Origin: Mytilus californianus
Lineage: Eukaryota > Mollusca > Bivalvia > Mytilida > Mytilidae
Assembly: GCF_021869535.1 (NCBI RefSeq)
Contig: NW_026262690.1
Location: 88,643,995-88,707,994, forward strand
Length of the DNA stretch: 64,000 bases
Direction: 5' to 3'
Within the stretch, counting starts at the first letter, position 1. Every line of letters starts with the position of its first letter. The notes beneath the pieces were generated by a model. The model was not told where the DNA came from. It saw only the letters and a list, made by a program, of their open reading frames with translations, and did no database searches. Positions 12,030 to 24,126 of the stretch are shown here, in pieces. The translations under genes were made by a program, and so were the position numbers.

Positions 12030-12238
12030 GGTGTCTGCTGAATTTTCTAAAATGACATTCAAAAGTCATAAGAGAAACTGGCAACGTCATAGCAAAAAAC
12101 CTAAAGACGACGAGATATAAACACGTCCACAAAACACTACACGAAAAACTAAAGACTGAGCAACATGACCATACCAAAATCTGGGGGATCTCATGTGCCC
12201 CTAAATTGGTCAGCAGAATCTGCTCCATTAGTTGCACC
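12030..12238 (-). repeat. Dispersed repeat following Penelope-like fragments (GAGCAGRATCTGCT type), minus orientation
   Basis: Reverse complement of the segment found at 22.0, 29.15, 36.4, 40.7 and 40.97 kb: GAGCAGATTCTGCTGACC, then the GTTGCTCAGTC...TTTTTCGTGTAGTG block and GACGTTGCCAG. In other copies this sequence lies directly downstream of Penelope-like C-terminal coding remnants, so it is probably the element's 3' region. Any reading frame here is a by-product. Confidence 0.65.
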
Positions 12239-12424
12239 CGTATTGTATTATGGAAAGTACAAATTCAGTGATAAGTCTCATTCGATGATATCATAATCAA
12301 GAAAAAGAGGACGGCATTGTGGATACGAAAATTTGAAAAGAGGACGGAATCGTGGTTACTACAGTCAGCCAACTCTATCGTTGTAAAATGGGACAGACTT
12401 GGTTGTATTTCCCTTGACACACAT

Positions 12425-12640
12425 TACTGTAAACCAACTTATTTTCGCGGATATTTTATTTCGCGTTCAGCCGTTTTCAGCTGAACTCGCGGCGATTTAT
12501 TTTCGCGGTTTTATAATTTTTCTTGATGTATTTATGTAAGAAAATATCCAAGTGTTATATGTTCGCGACGATTTATCTTTGCGTTATTGTTCTACTCGCG
12601 AAAGTCGCGAAAATAAATCGCTGGCGAAAAAACTTTTGTT
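12425..12640. mobile_element. Decayed MITE rich in TTTTCGCGG words
   Basis: Begins TACTGTAAACCAACTTATTT followed by TCGCGG, and near the right end carries TCGCGAAAATAAATCGC, roughly the inverse of the left end. The interior has repeated CGCG-bearing inverted words. The right terminus is lost. The frame that runs through it is a shadow of the repeat. Confidence 0.6.
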
Positions 12641-12649
12641 CGCTGTATT

Positions 12650-13620
12650 TTACTGTTGTTATTATTGGTGTATAAATCAGTTTTTGCAGCTATCACTTAT
12701 ACATTATTTTTTTGTTGATTTGTTTATCTGTCCTCTTCTGACAGAAGGGCTATATCATCTCCAAACTTCAAATATTCTCATATATATCTCAACTGCTCCA
12801 GTTAATACTGCGCTAAATGAGTGTTATTCCATCATTGTATTTTCTATTCTATATTGCAAAATTCTTGAAAGAATAGCGCGTATTTATTACTACGATGGTT
12901 TAACAGTGGACAAAAAGGCGAGATCAACTTTTATGATTTCAGGAAGTCTGCATACAAATACTGCTACCACAAATGGAAAGGCTTTACTTTGCAAAACTTA
13001 ATTATTCATCACAATTTTCGCAATAACAAAAACATCGCAAACATTTTGGATTTGAATCAACAGAAAAAGGTAATCTGATATAACACATCCTTGTCTCACT
13101 CTGATAATAATATAATGTGGTATCAATTTATCATCATGTTCAACTGCACTACAAAAGTGGTCATAAAATATGTGTACTACCCTTACGATATTGCCGTTAA
13201 TTCCATAATTTGGCAGGATCATTTTCAATATTGCTCGATTCTCACTATCAAAAATAAAGTTTTACTTCTTCAATAGCAAAATTCTAAAATTAATTTAAAT
13301 GGCGACCTAATAAGACATCTGGCATACAGTTCGTCACAAGTTTAAATCCAGATGAAATGTTTTCCGTTTGCACCCAAAATAGAGGATATCTAAATTGTAA
13401 TAGAAATCCATCAAGAATTAAAAAGATTTACGTGAATCATTCCAAAGTTCATACCTTATTTACATATTATTGCCATAATAAATTAAAAAAAAAAAAGAAA
13501 ATATATCACGTTTATAAATATGTCCGTATAGCTGTCAAAAACAAATGCAAAAAATATCAGAAAAGTCGTAAAGAATTAGATACAGTACATCAGAACAAAA
13601 GGGTTATCTGAAGAATTAAA
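12650..13620. other. AT-rich, no gene recognised
   Basis: Several short overlapping frames with no protein motif. It lies between the two first-exon copies and would be intronic if the 13.7-kb exon is spliced to 6.6 kb. Confidence 0.35.
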
Positions 13621-13631
13621 AAAATACTCAC

Positions 13632-13707
13632 CGATGCCATACACTGTCATGTTGTCTCTTTGATGAAGAAGAAATAGTAAGAAGATATAGTTCAGTCGAC
13701 CAAACAT
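13632..13707 (-). CDS. Second signal-peptide-like first exon, paralogous to 9,608-9,683
   Basis: Starts at ATG 13,707 and encodes MFGRLNYIFLLFLLHQRDNM then TVYGI plus one base, ending at a strong donor (ATCG|GTGAGT). It has the same 76-bp length and phase as the 9.6-kb exon and shares MF-R, the HQ-(K/R)-D step and VYGIG. The hydrophobic core YIFLLFLL is a better signal peptide than that of its partner. No second WSC exon was found between 9.7 and 13.6 kb. This could be an alternative first exon for the WSC exon at 6.6 kb, or the surviving head of a second gene. A TTTATAAGC word (minus) at ~13,778 could be a weak TATA element. Confidence 0.6.
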
Positions 13708-14009
13708 ATCTGTCTGATATGTAAGACACAGACATAAAATATGCTTTTTACCCTGTTGAGTCTTGCATGCAATAAGCTTATAAAGACTTTTCAAAGTATC
13801 CTTTGCGCAGACAATTGTAACCAGGAAATTATGAAATCGAAAATTATGACATTAATTTGTTTGCCTAAGAAACAATTACAAAAAAGATCTATTTATAAAT
13901 CGGTTAATATTCATTTTCAAATTTTTTCTTCTTGTCTGCAAAGGAAAACATATATTTCTGAAACAGATGTGTTAAGTAAATTGTGCAATTCAAATATTAT
14001 ATAATAAAT

Positions 14010-14800
14010 GGGAACAATGGATTGTATTTTTGAAAGTTTGAACATAGGGATGCCTACTTTTTTAAATCTTTAATTTAAATAATTCATTCTAACTGAAAAG
14101 AAACTATCATGGATCTGTACATACCATTGTTATCAACTAGCAATTTCCCACCTTAACATGTGGTTGATTTCCCATCCTTTATGATTATGATAGCTATGTT
14201 AAGGGTGTACTTAAAGAACATTGAAATCTGAAATTTGTACCACGTTATAAATTTCTCTATCTTGAAGATTAGTTTTTAATTTGTTTCATAATATGTTTAT
14301 GGTAAAACATTTGAGAAGGTTTGATAAGACCCGACACTGACTCAACCATTCAACATTGATGGTTACAAGAAAACAAATGACAAATAGACAACCAATATAA
14401 AGTAAAATAACAAAAATACCGAAAAAAATATACGAAAAAAGTCCACATATTTCAGTTTTATATAACCGCCTTTACTCAAATTTCTATTGATTTATATCTT
14501 TAATACTTAATATACTTAATTAAGAAAATGCATTATGTAAGCGGCAACTCCTCTAAAACCACAAAATGCAAACTTTATTCGAAGTGTTGGTATAGTAATC
14601 TTATTACATTAAGATTTTTGGAAACAAGATCCTACTTCGCAATTATTGACGTTTGTAATATTGGACACCTTAAGAGAAATTCAAAGGAAAATCTTACGCC
14701 ATTTCAACAGAAATACAGTTCAGTGTGGTTAATAATTATAATAGATCCACGTAAGGCCAAAATAGGGAAGTTAAAATAAAACAAGTCATCAAAGATCCGA
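14010..14800. other. AT-rich flank of the 13.7-kb first exon, no gene recognised
   Basis: No motif seen. The frame at 14,528-14,779 (+) has no recognisable domain. Confidence 0.35.
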
Positions 14801-14960
14801 TGTCTCTTTTTGGGTGAATGTCACTTCCGCTGCCCGTAAAAGAACCATTGCAGGTACTACCAAGTGAATATTTTGTTCCCATCGTCCTGAATATACATGG
14901 AATACTTTGTACTAGATATTAACCAAAAAGCAGTCAATAAATATGTAATCTAGGAAATCA
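14800..14960 (+). repeat. Dispersed repeat with AAGAACCATTGCAGGTACTA core
   Basis: GATCCGATGTCTCTTTTTGG, AAGAACCATTGCAGGTACTA, then ATATTTTGTTCCCATCGTCC. I recall near-identical sequence as a common Mytilus repeat. Its downstream part (ATGCATGGAATATTTCCCAC type) is found at 33.38 and 46.22 kb. Confidence 0.6.
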
Positions 14961-15510
14961 TTTTATTTGTAGTTAGCACCAAAATGTAGTCTGCATATAG
15001 TAATGAAAAATAGAGGTAGCCAAAACAAATAAGTGGTTGAAACATCATTAATCATTGTTGTTTTATTTTTCAATGTAACTAATAAGACAACCATCATATC
15101 AAACAACTGTTTATGCCGATTAAGACAATATTTCAATAATTTGAAATTGATCATCTTTAATGATAACTTTATTCAAAGGTTCAATATCTTTACGTAGATT
15201 GTAACTTATTTTAAGGGCTCTATAAAACCTCACTGTACAAATTAGGTTTAGATATCCTGCTTGCTATAAGGTTTCTACATGTACAGCCAAACTTCCCAAC
15301 TAAATCTTTGTGTCTATGAATGATTTTAGTAAAGTGTTGTAGTAATTTATGGAATCGAAATCCCTTACTATATAATTTCACGTTATAGATTACGTTCATT
15401 GGAATTTAAAACTTCACTACAGATATTTTTGTACTACCACAGTTAAGGAGCTGGGAAATATACACACCGTAAGAGAGGTCAAAGGAACACCGTTTAAAAA
15501 GGAAAATAAA
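14961..15510. other. AT-rich, no gene recognised
   Basis: No coding or repeat signature identified. Confidence 0.35.
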
Positions 15511-16603
15511 CTAGAGGCTCTTCAGAGTTTGTGTCGCTCACCTTGGTCTATGTGCATATTCAACGAAGGACACTCTCCAACATTGTAAACGAAAAAAGAA
15601 ATTCATGACAAAAATCTCTGTTTTTTTAATCTTGTATTGCTGATCATTTAGTCTGTTTAGTTTCTCTCTATCTTCTTTAGTTTTTGCTCAAAACCCAAAA
15701 GAGGGTAAAAAAAATCCTCATTTATGAGCAATCAGTCTACTAACTATATCGACAAAATTTGACTTGTTAGTAGATCTTGCCTTGCTGATCATTTTTGTGA
15801 TTTAAAGTGTCTTTTTATCTACTATAGTTTTTATCATATAAGGCAAAATACAAAAAACAAATGGTAAAAATCGTCATTAAAGAGCAATAACTCCCATAAG
15901 GAGTCGTCCGATGATTTCCTCCGCACAGTCTTAATTGTAGATCTTGTCTTGCTGATCATTTTTGCTAGAAATATTTAAGTTTCTATCTATCTATTATATT
16001 TTTTAAGATAGAAGGCAAAGACGCAAAAAAATGGTAAATATCGTCATCAAAGGGCAACAACTCTAATAAGGAGTCGACTGACGATTTCGACTTTCATATG
16101 AAGAATTATTTGCAGAACTTGTCTTGCTAATCATTTTTGCAATTTCGAATTTCTCTTTATCTATTACAGTTTTCAAGATGGTAGGCAACAATAAAAAAAA
16201 AATAGTAAAATTTATCATTTAAGGGCAATAACTTCTATAAAAAGTCGTCTGACAGTTTTGACGTATACGGACATTTGGTAAAGCTCAACATTCTGAACAT
16301 TTTTGTTCCCGTCAGATTTTCTCTTTTTACAACGGTTTTCAATATAATAGACAAAAATTGCATTGTACCCCTATGTTCTATTTTTAGCCATATCGGTCAT
16401 CTTGGTTGGCAGACGGGGTCATCGGACACATTTTTTAAACTAGATACCACAATAATAATTGTGGCAAAGTTTGGTTAAATTTCGAACCAGTAGTTTCAGA
16501 GGAGAAGATTTTTGTAAAAGTTAACACACGACGACGGACGACGACGACGAGGACAGACGACGGACGCTAAGTGATGAGAAAAGCTCACATGGCCTTTAAG
16601 GAT
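15511..16603 (+). repeat. Element with ~170-bp tandem array and GAC-rich tail
   Basis: Opens with AGAGGCTCTTCAGAGTTTGT followed by GTCGCTCACC. It then carries four diverged tandem units, anchored by TCTTG(T/C)CTTGCTGATCATTT at 15,627, 15,772, 15,943 and 16,117 (spacing ~145-174 bp). After that come an ACGACGGACGACGACGACG tract (16,527-16,570) and an end reading AGTGATGAGAAAAGCTCACA. This layout of fixed head, minisatellite, GAC-rich microsatellite and fixed tail recurs in two other elements of the window (22.8-26.2 and 42.0-43.2 kb). It has no coding capacity and looks like a non-autonomous mobile unit. Confidence 0.7.
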
Positions 16604-19460
16604 AATAAGAATATGAATATAAGGTGTCCCAGTATGTTCAGATTCATATACTAGTACCATGCATTGGTACCGAATTTTGGCTTTGCGGAAAAAAGGGTTT
16701 GCTTATACTCCAGAAGTACTGTCACAAATTCGATAAATGAGAATTGAAATGTCCCAGGGTTTGTTGAACTTTATTGATATCCTGCGTGAAACTGAAGTCA
16801 TGAACAATGTTGATATCAAGTACCATTTCTAGTGCCAGTGTCAGACATCAGTTTGCATCGACACTCTAAAACTTCTGTAGCATCCAGGCAGGAAATTGGT
16901 CGTTTACAACCATTTAAGGCTGAAACACAAAAGAAGATAGAACAACACCTATTGAACCGGTTCACGGAGTCGATATACATGCCAGACACCACTTAGATCA
17001 CTCAGGGTTTTTTGGGTTTTTTTTGGCAGTCACAGAGATCGTTATTGATTCAACACATGTTGTGCGGCGGCGATTTGGAACCAGATCACATGTCTAAAAA
17101 TATCTATGCCATCTCGTATCAATAGTGTCTATGGCGATAGAAAATATGACTTCCATCAAAACGAACAGAGGGAAACAGATGACGCCAAACATACAGATGG
17201 ACATAGGTTCTATTGTTAATGATCCATGCACTCAAAGTCAACAACTACAGTCATAGAATGTTTGTCAAGGCTATTTTTCACCGGTTTTCAGTCTATATCC
17301 TTTTGAATACGAACCTGATAATCCAGTCGACCAGGGTTGAGATCAGTTTTCATGACGACAATCATCGTATTGTGTTCAGCATGCGGCCAGTGAAACCGAT
17401 ATAAAGGAGGTTGAGCAGAACCACCAACCAAGTTTTTGACACTGATATTATTCAGCTATACCAGCTATCTTTAGCCATGCGTATATAATTGAGAAACATA
17501 TTAAAGGCAACTACCTAACAACATGTGACAAAACAATCTTTTATAACAAAACTTTAATAGGCAAAGTCAACCACCAACTATAGCAAACCTTCAACATGTC
17601 ACTTTAACAAACCTACATAGGTTAACCGCCAACTCAACAGACCGCGTCGGCCAGCTTTATAACCAGATTTCGAAAGGTCATTGGTTCAAGGCTGCAATGA
17701 ACCCAGGCTTAAAAATAAGCAGGAGTCCTGTGATGGTCTGGTATAAGAGGATGATGTCCCTGTTGATGCATCTGCTGGTGAAGGACAGACAGCAAATCGT
17801 CGCCATGGATATTTTACAGGGAGGTAGAATAAGCCAAGACTTGACGAGCTGACCCGTATGGACTGGAAATTCACCGGACTAACAAGTGTGGTAAAGCACA
17901 TTATGGCTCAGACCAAGGTAAGATAATTGGCCGCCAAGATGTCCCAGCCAGCACCAGTAACGGCGGTGTTGGCGACAACCGCAGCCCCGATAACAAGGAG
18001 ACCTTTGTGGTTCTAAATCGCCGGGAGGTGAAGACGTTGGTGATTGTCACCACTGTTGCAAGCTCCCACCGCTGTGAATAGGTTTTCACGTGTTTGATCT
18101 AGACGGTCCAAAGTCATCTTGTTCTTCGGGGCCGAGGTTATCGACAGTTTCCAATTAGGGTTGCTACAGGCCTTAGATGAGCGACACAGTAATCAGTGTT
18201 ATCTTTGATACCAGGTACACCGTATGGGAGCGACACTGGATCTTGGTACTATAGATGAAGCGGAGAGTGGTTGTTTAATTTTGTAATTTTTATGCATTTG
18301 TTATTAATGCACGTTTCTAAAGATTAGTGTAATGATACGTTTGGAATTGCCCTGTTCCTTTAATTATTTAGAACTGCTATACATCAGTGGTTAATAAATC
18401 TGGAGATTAAAAAAAAAACTACTATCTAGTACCAGAAAAAAGAGAAACCGATTTCTTCAGGTCAAGAAAAGTATCCGGTTTAATGCTTCTAAAGATTGGA
18501 TATTTCTTCCTATTACTAGTATTCAATTATGATCAACTACAAATACACAATACCATAATTTTTACAAATTCTTCAATTATGTAAATCACAAACACAAAGT
18601 TTCGATAGTACGGCTCCCATATGGTGAAGAAAAGAGGCATGATATGACTGAAATAGCCTAAGCTTCCTGACTGGAAGTTGTTTTCACAGCGATTTGATAA
18701 CCACGCGGGTTTAGAAAAATTATATATGTAGTAGCGTAAAATTTGATATTCGTTTTTTTCACCATACTCAGGAACAGTGTTTGTGTGTCTTAGGTTAAAG
18801 GTTAAGGGTTGCGGGTATCAATTATGATCAAAACTTTAATTTGTCATTCTACGGGAATGTAAGCTGTGAATTGCGTATAAGGATTTTGCTGATATTATAG
18901 TTTTATTGGAAATTCCAGGGACGATTAAAGAATTGGCATTGATGTATAGATCTGTTAAAACAGGGAGGGGATGTTGTATCTTATTTCAAGTAAGGGCGTT
19001 CTCTAGTTAAGAGCGGGTATATCCTGTAAAGGGCCTCATGACAACTGATGCTGAAGTAGGAGTATGTGCACTGCAGTGGCGCCCTCTTTTAATAGTCGTC
19101 GCCTGGTAAGGAAGTACCCAATAAGACACGGTGCTACGACACCCATTTTGAGGTAAAAACGACTGTGAGCCCTTACACGAACAGACAAGATATTTCATTC
19201 CCAAGGCGGTCAAATTTCCAACATTGCAATTCCTAATGTCTGGCAGTGAAATTCGCTCATTAAACATCCGCAGTCTCCTCAAATATCGAGACGCACTCGA
19301 GTATATACTTCTGTCCCACAAGTGTCGTGCCTATAGTGATTGTAGTTACATTACGTGATGAGAGTTGGCTGCTAATCTCGATCATGAGGTCACTGGTGTC
19401 AGTATATTTTCTGATACCAATGTCGCCATGAAATAAGCCAATAGTGCTGATGGTTGTGAT
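16604..19460. other. GC-richer stretch, unidentified, no intact gene
   Basis: Base composition rises clearly above the surroundings (for example 17,640-18,260). Frames on both strands are short and overlapping, and I recognise no domain. The minus-strand frames at 19,007-19,321 and 19,260-19,469 overlap in different phases and could be one frameshifted segment, but they carry no motif I can name. It is best viewed as a decayed element or gene of unknown type. 19,469-19,486 is a short CAAT microsatellite. Confidence 0.35.
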
Positions 19461-19489
19461 AAACACCAATCAATCAATCAATCAATTAG

Positions 19490-20612
19490 TCAACCAATGA
19501 TCAACAGAAATGAAACAAAAATGAATGTCAAAAGTTCTACTCGGAAAGGTTGTGTAATATTTTCAATGTTTCAAATTGTAGAAAACCACCGAAAATAATT
19601 TAAACTTTTTTTGTGTAATTTTGAGTTACAAAATATGATAACAAATGTATAGAAATACGTCCAAAGTTTGGCGAAACGTAAACAAAGTGCAACCAGAAGT
19701 GAATATCCTGTATTAGCCCAATGCGGCTATGTTCTGTACTGGACCGGGCCGAAACGCTGCATTTATATCAACAGGGCGACGTCATCAGTATTTGCATATG
19801 ATGATTTATCTGTTTTAGGGCTGAATTGATCTTATCGTTTAAATCAAAATCATTTTCAACTTACATATGCGATGATCAGAAGCAGTAACACAGGAATTTT
19901 GTGAAAAATTATTTTCAACAGAGATATGTTTTGCTGCTTCTTGAAAACTGTTTCCTTTAAGCGTTGCAATAAAACATTTAAACGATAACAGTTAATATTT
20001 GACAGTACGAGACAACCACCAACCTTGAACATCATATTTCTCCGAAATATCAAACATACAAACAACAGAGGTAAACATATGGTTTAGATAGCCTGACTAA
20101 AGGGGGAGTGTTTGTGGTGGGAGGTAGTCAGGTTTTACACGCACACAAACCTCTACCTTTGCCTTTTCAGACCACATGTGATGAAAATAAAACACGCAAT
20201 GAAAAACTACATAGTCCAGCTATCAAAATTATGGCCCCTTACTTGGCATCTAAATTGGAACGCCTTCGTAAAATGTGTGCATTTCTTTAGAAAGTAAGTT
20301 AAGGTTGTCGATACTTTTAGTTGGATAATCATGAAAAAAACATACAAGGTATGAAATGAACACGCCATATAATGCGACAAAAGGATCATCCCCATCTTGA
20401 AAGGGAAATAATGAAATTTTGTCTTTGGTCGTATATTTTAGTATCTAATTTTCACAAAAATTGTGTCAATCCATCCAAATTTTAGCGGAAATCTAAGAGG
20501 TAGTTTCCTTGGATGTTAATCAATTATAAACATTAGTTATTATTTATATCTTTGGCAAAACTTGTAAAATTTATTTAGAACTTCTCCATTTGTATCTTTA
20601 ATGTGGCTACCG
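19490..20612. other. Left flank of the segmental duplication, no gene recognised
   Basis: AT-rich. No frame has a motif. This stretch has no counterpart at the start of block B, so it lies outside the duplicated unit. Confidence 0.45.
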
Positions 20613-20615
20613 GTA

Positions 20616-21716
20616 TGGGGGTAGAGTAAGTGAGCGGACTGTGATTCGTAAATTGCAGTGTTTCCGTCTACGGACTCGGAGGCTTATAAAGCGCCCATAA
20701 TTGGATTTTATACACCGCAGAGCAAGATTACAGACAGTGCCTTGGAACCATCGCCGATGGACTTTACGCAACTGGAGAAGAATTCACTGATATGATGAAG
20801 TCGTTTCTTGGTGACGCTCGTCGACGGCAGAACACTTTCTTGGTACAGCAGCTTTCGGTGGTGGCGGTGTAACAATATGGGGATGTTTTTTCCTATGACT
20901 GTACGCCTGTTATATATGTTATTGACGATACCCTGAATGAACAACGATACCGGTATGACATCCTGAACACCATAGTATTGCCTCATTTTGATAATCACGC
21001 GTTAGCTGATAAACAAGTCTTTCTCTGGTGGAGAGTTGTCTCATTGGCAATCATACCACATCTTCTAGTTTTTATTTTTCAAGATTACAAAGCGAGACCT
21101 AATCGAACACGAATTGTCAACGCATACCTGACGTCGGAATCAATAGACACTTTACCTTGGTCGACTATATCACCTGGTATGAACCCAATTGAACATGTAT
21201 GGGACTTTATAGTCGTAACATAAACCAGAGACATCCAAATTGTTTAACAATACCAGAATTAAGGTTCGCATTCGTACAGGAATGACAGAGATTTCCACAG
21301 TATAAGATACGACAACCGGTACAAGAAATGAGGAGACGTGTATTGAATTTCTACCGGAAGCGCGGAAACTATTCACAATATTGATATTATTAACTTTAAT
21401 TGACAATAAATGTATTCTTGATTGTTTTCCGAAAAGTTGAAAATTGTATCGTTATTTGAAATTAGTAAAAACGATGACATATTAAAAAATTGTTTAGTGT
21501 TTTTAAGTTGTTGTTTTTACGTAAAATTGAAAGTTCCCTTTACAAAGCAGAAAGCATAAAATATCCTATTTTTTTGATTTTTTTTATATTGCACAAGATT
21601 TACATTTTATACAAACAATGTCAACACGATTGACTCATATTCAAAATATTAATTTTTTGGATTTGAAAATTTTCTATTATTAAAAATATGGGTGGTGCTA
21701 AACTTATGGCGGAGTG
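20616..21716 (+). mobile_element. Tc1/mariner element, left-truncated, with dead transposase (block A)
   Basis: Retains the right inverted repeat (GGGTGGTGCTAAACTTATGG, ending GGAGTG at 21,716, then TA) but no left one. Coding remnants: VSERTVIRKL, ARRRQNTFL, then FDNHALADKQVF, a 57-bp foreign segment, QDYKARPNRTRIVNAYL, SPGMNPIEHVWD and a C-terminal YRKRGNYSQY-like end. The DDE-class order is clear, but frameshifts separate the parts and a piece before TTTCTTGG (20,833) is deleted relative to block B. It cannot make transposase. Confidence 0.85.
21018..21075 (+). repeat. 57-bp dispersed-repeat core inside the Tc1 transposase
   Basis: CTCTGGTGGAGAGTTGTCTC then ATTGGCAATCATACCACATC interrupts the transposase between ...VF and QD..., at the start of the DNARPH-type block. 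The same insertion is in the block B copy at 34,757-34,813. Confidence 0.8.
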
Positions 21717-21718
21717 TA

Positions 21719-22262
21719 TACATCCCAGTAAATGCGATATAACATAGCTTGCATTTCCTATTATGATGTTCTTGAAAGGGGTTGCTGCTTACAAGGAAGC
21801 TATTGAACCAAGGGTTCCAAGTGGTAAGTTGAAGTCATCCCCTCGACAGATTTATGCCCGCCACAACGATTTGGTTGAAAGTTACAGGATTTCGGGGCCA
21901 CAGATTATCACAGATATGCTCCAACTGTCGTAACCGCTATCCCGTCCTCTTTTTCGATTGTGACACCACTGTTCAAATGAGACTGATCATCGAATAAATA
22001 CTAACCGTGAGCAATACGACGGTTGCAACTTACGGAGCAGGAAATGTTACCCTTCCAGAGCACCTGAAATCACCCCCAGTTTTTTTTTCTGTCTTGGTGG
22101 GGTTCTTGTTGCTCAGTTTTTAGTTTTCTATGTAGTTTTTTTTTAACTTGTTCATATTTTCATCGTCTTTCGTTTTTGTCATGGCATTGTTAGTTTCTAC
22201 CCACTTATGTGTTTTGAATTGTCCCCTTGGTATCTTTAGCCTCTATTTTGTATAGGATGACG
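21719..22262 (+). pseudogene. Penelope-like C-terminal remnant plus 3' segment (block A)
   Basis: Directly abuts the Tc1 right end, so Tc1 seems to have inserted into it. Pieces such as LLLTRKLLNQGFQVV and SRICSNCRNRYPVLF (better kept in block B) correspond to the end of the reverse transcriptase frame. They are followed by the AGCACCTGAAATCACCCCCA and GTTGCTCAGTTTTTAGTTTT region. Not functional. Confidence 0.65.
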
Positions 22263-22513
22263 TAGAAACAGGCGGTTTAAGGGTCAATGATAATCAATTA
22301 ACTTTTCTTTAAATAGCATATTGATCCATTCAGAAAGTGATCATGATCAAATTATAGAGCAAAAGAGTTGTGATCATTCATGTGTGTATTTTATCTTATT
22401 TCAGGGTCTCTATTTCCATAAACTGACACCATGATATTTTAGCAGGTAACGAAATGCTTGGTAAACTAAAAAATCGGACAGGTATTTAGAAAGACAAATA
22501 TGCTAGATATACT

Positions 22514-22751
22514 TACTTGAGGTGTGATGAAATGAATAACATTTATGGACGTTTCGGCAATAAAGTTTATCGATAGGTCATACGTGCGAAAATGTACTAT
22601 GAGGACCAAATGTGCCCCTTTGATATCAGACTTGTTTCTGTACTGTAATGAACCGCAGTTCGTGGCCGAACTCAGTAAAGACCCGTCCAAATTCCATTCA
22701 CTTGATGAATTCAACAACACTTACCGTTATCTTGGTGACATTTTTCGTTAA
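22514..22751 (+). pseudogene. Penelope-like reverse transcriptase palm fragment
   Basis: The frame at 22,545-22,751 contains KCAPLISDLFLYC, then FNNTYRYLGDIF. This is the NCAPLLADLFLYS block and the Y-x-DD region, with the first catalytic Asp position read as Gly (YLGD). The fragment is preceded and followed by unrelated sequence and is absent from block B, so it is part of an insertion or a B-side deletion. Confidence 0.65.
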
Positions 22752-24126
22752 ATAATCAAGAATTCTCTAAACATACTGCCAAAATAAAATAAACTGCTTC
22801 GCTGAGCGCATCTGGATACGCCCGCAGAGGTCCAACCCTGAACAGTTAGGGCAAAAATGGATACAATATTCAAGCTTGATACAGGTCTGAATTTGGATTG
22901 TAATTAAATATTTGAAATATTATAGGTTTCTGAATAAATGTAGCCAAAGAACTTGAAATTGGTTATATGAATTGAATTAATATTCAATTAAAGATTGCTT
23001 GCTGTTGTGCAATACTTAGTAAATCGGTTGTCAGACTAAAAACAAATAAAGTTCAATTTCTTCTCAATGTCATATTTGAAATTTATGAAAATCAATAGGG
23101 AGATTACATCAATAGCTTTAAATAATTCACCAAAGTTTCATGAGAACTGCTGAAAGCATTTTTGAGTTATTGTCCAATAAACTGCTTCGCTGAGCGCAGC
23201 TGGATACGCCCGCAGAGGTCCAACCCTGAACAGTTGGGGCAAAAATGGACACAATATTCAAGCTTGATACAGGTCTGAATTTGGATTGTAATTAAATATT
23301 TGATATATTATAGGTTTCTGAATAAATGTAGTCAAAGAACTTGAAATTGGTTATATGAAAGATTTCTTGCTGTTGTGCAATACACTGTGCTGTTGCGTAA
23401 TACTTAGTAAATCTGTTGTCAGACTATAAACAAATAAAATCTTATAACTCGGAAACATAAAATCGAAAATTTATAACAATCAAAAGGAAGCTTACAAAAA
23501 TAGATATAAACAATTTACCAAAGTTTCATAACAAATGCTAAGCATTTTTGAGTTATTGTCCGAAAACTGGAAAATCCCCCTTTTTGTAATGAATAAAACC
23601 CCATAAATCGGAAACGTATAGTCTGAAATTTATAAAAATCAAAAGGGAGCTCATGTCGATAGAAATAAACAATTCACCAAAGTTTCTTGCAAATTGGTGA
23701 AATTATTTTTGAGTTATTGTCTGAAAACTAGTCCCCCCTTTTTTTATTGAATAAAACCCCAAAACTCGGAAACGGTAAATCAGAAATTTATAAAAAACGA
23801 AAGGGAGCTCACGTCAATAGATAAGAACAATTCACAAATGTTTCTTGCAAATTGGTGAAATATTTTTTTAGTTATTGTCCCAAAACTGGAAAATCCCCCC
23901 TTTTTTAATGAATAAAACCCCAAAACTCGGAAACAGTAAATCCTAAATTTATAAAAAACGAAAGGGAGCTCATGTCAATAGATATGAACAATTCACAAAA
24001 GTTTCATGCAAATTGGTGATATTGGTTTTGAGTTATTGTCCGAAAACTGGAAAATCCCCCCTTTTTTAATGAATAAAACCCCAAAACTCGGAAATGGTTA
24101 ATCTGAAATTTATAAAAAACGAAAGG

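Noticed and set aside
12552-13001. A 149-residue plus-strand frame
   Set aside because: Starts inside the TCGCG-rich MITE and has no domain or splice context.
23080-24120. Regular repeats that could be taken for a CRISPR array
   Set aside because: Units are ~160 bp, diverged and without spacer-repeat structure. The window is eukaryotic (spliced genes, SINE, LINE). These are minisatellites, as are those at 15.6 and 42.1 kb.
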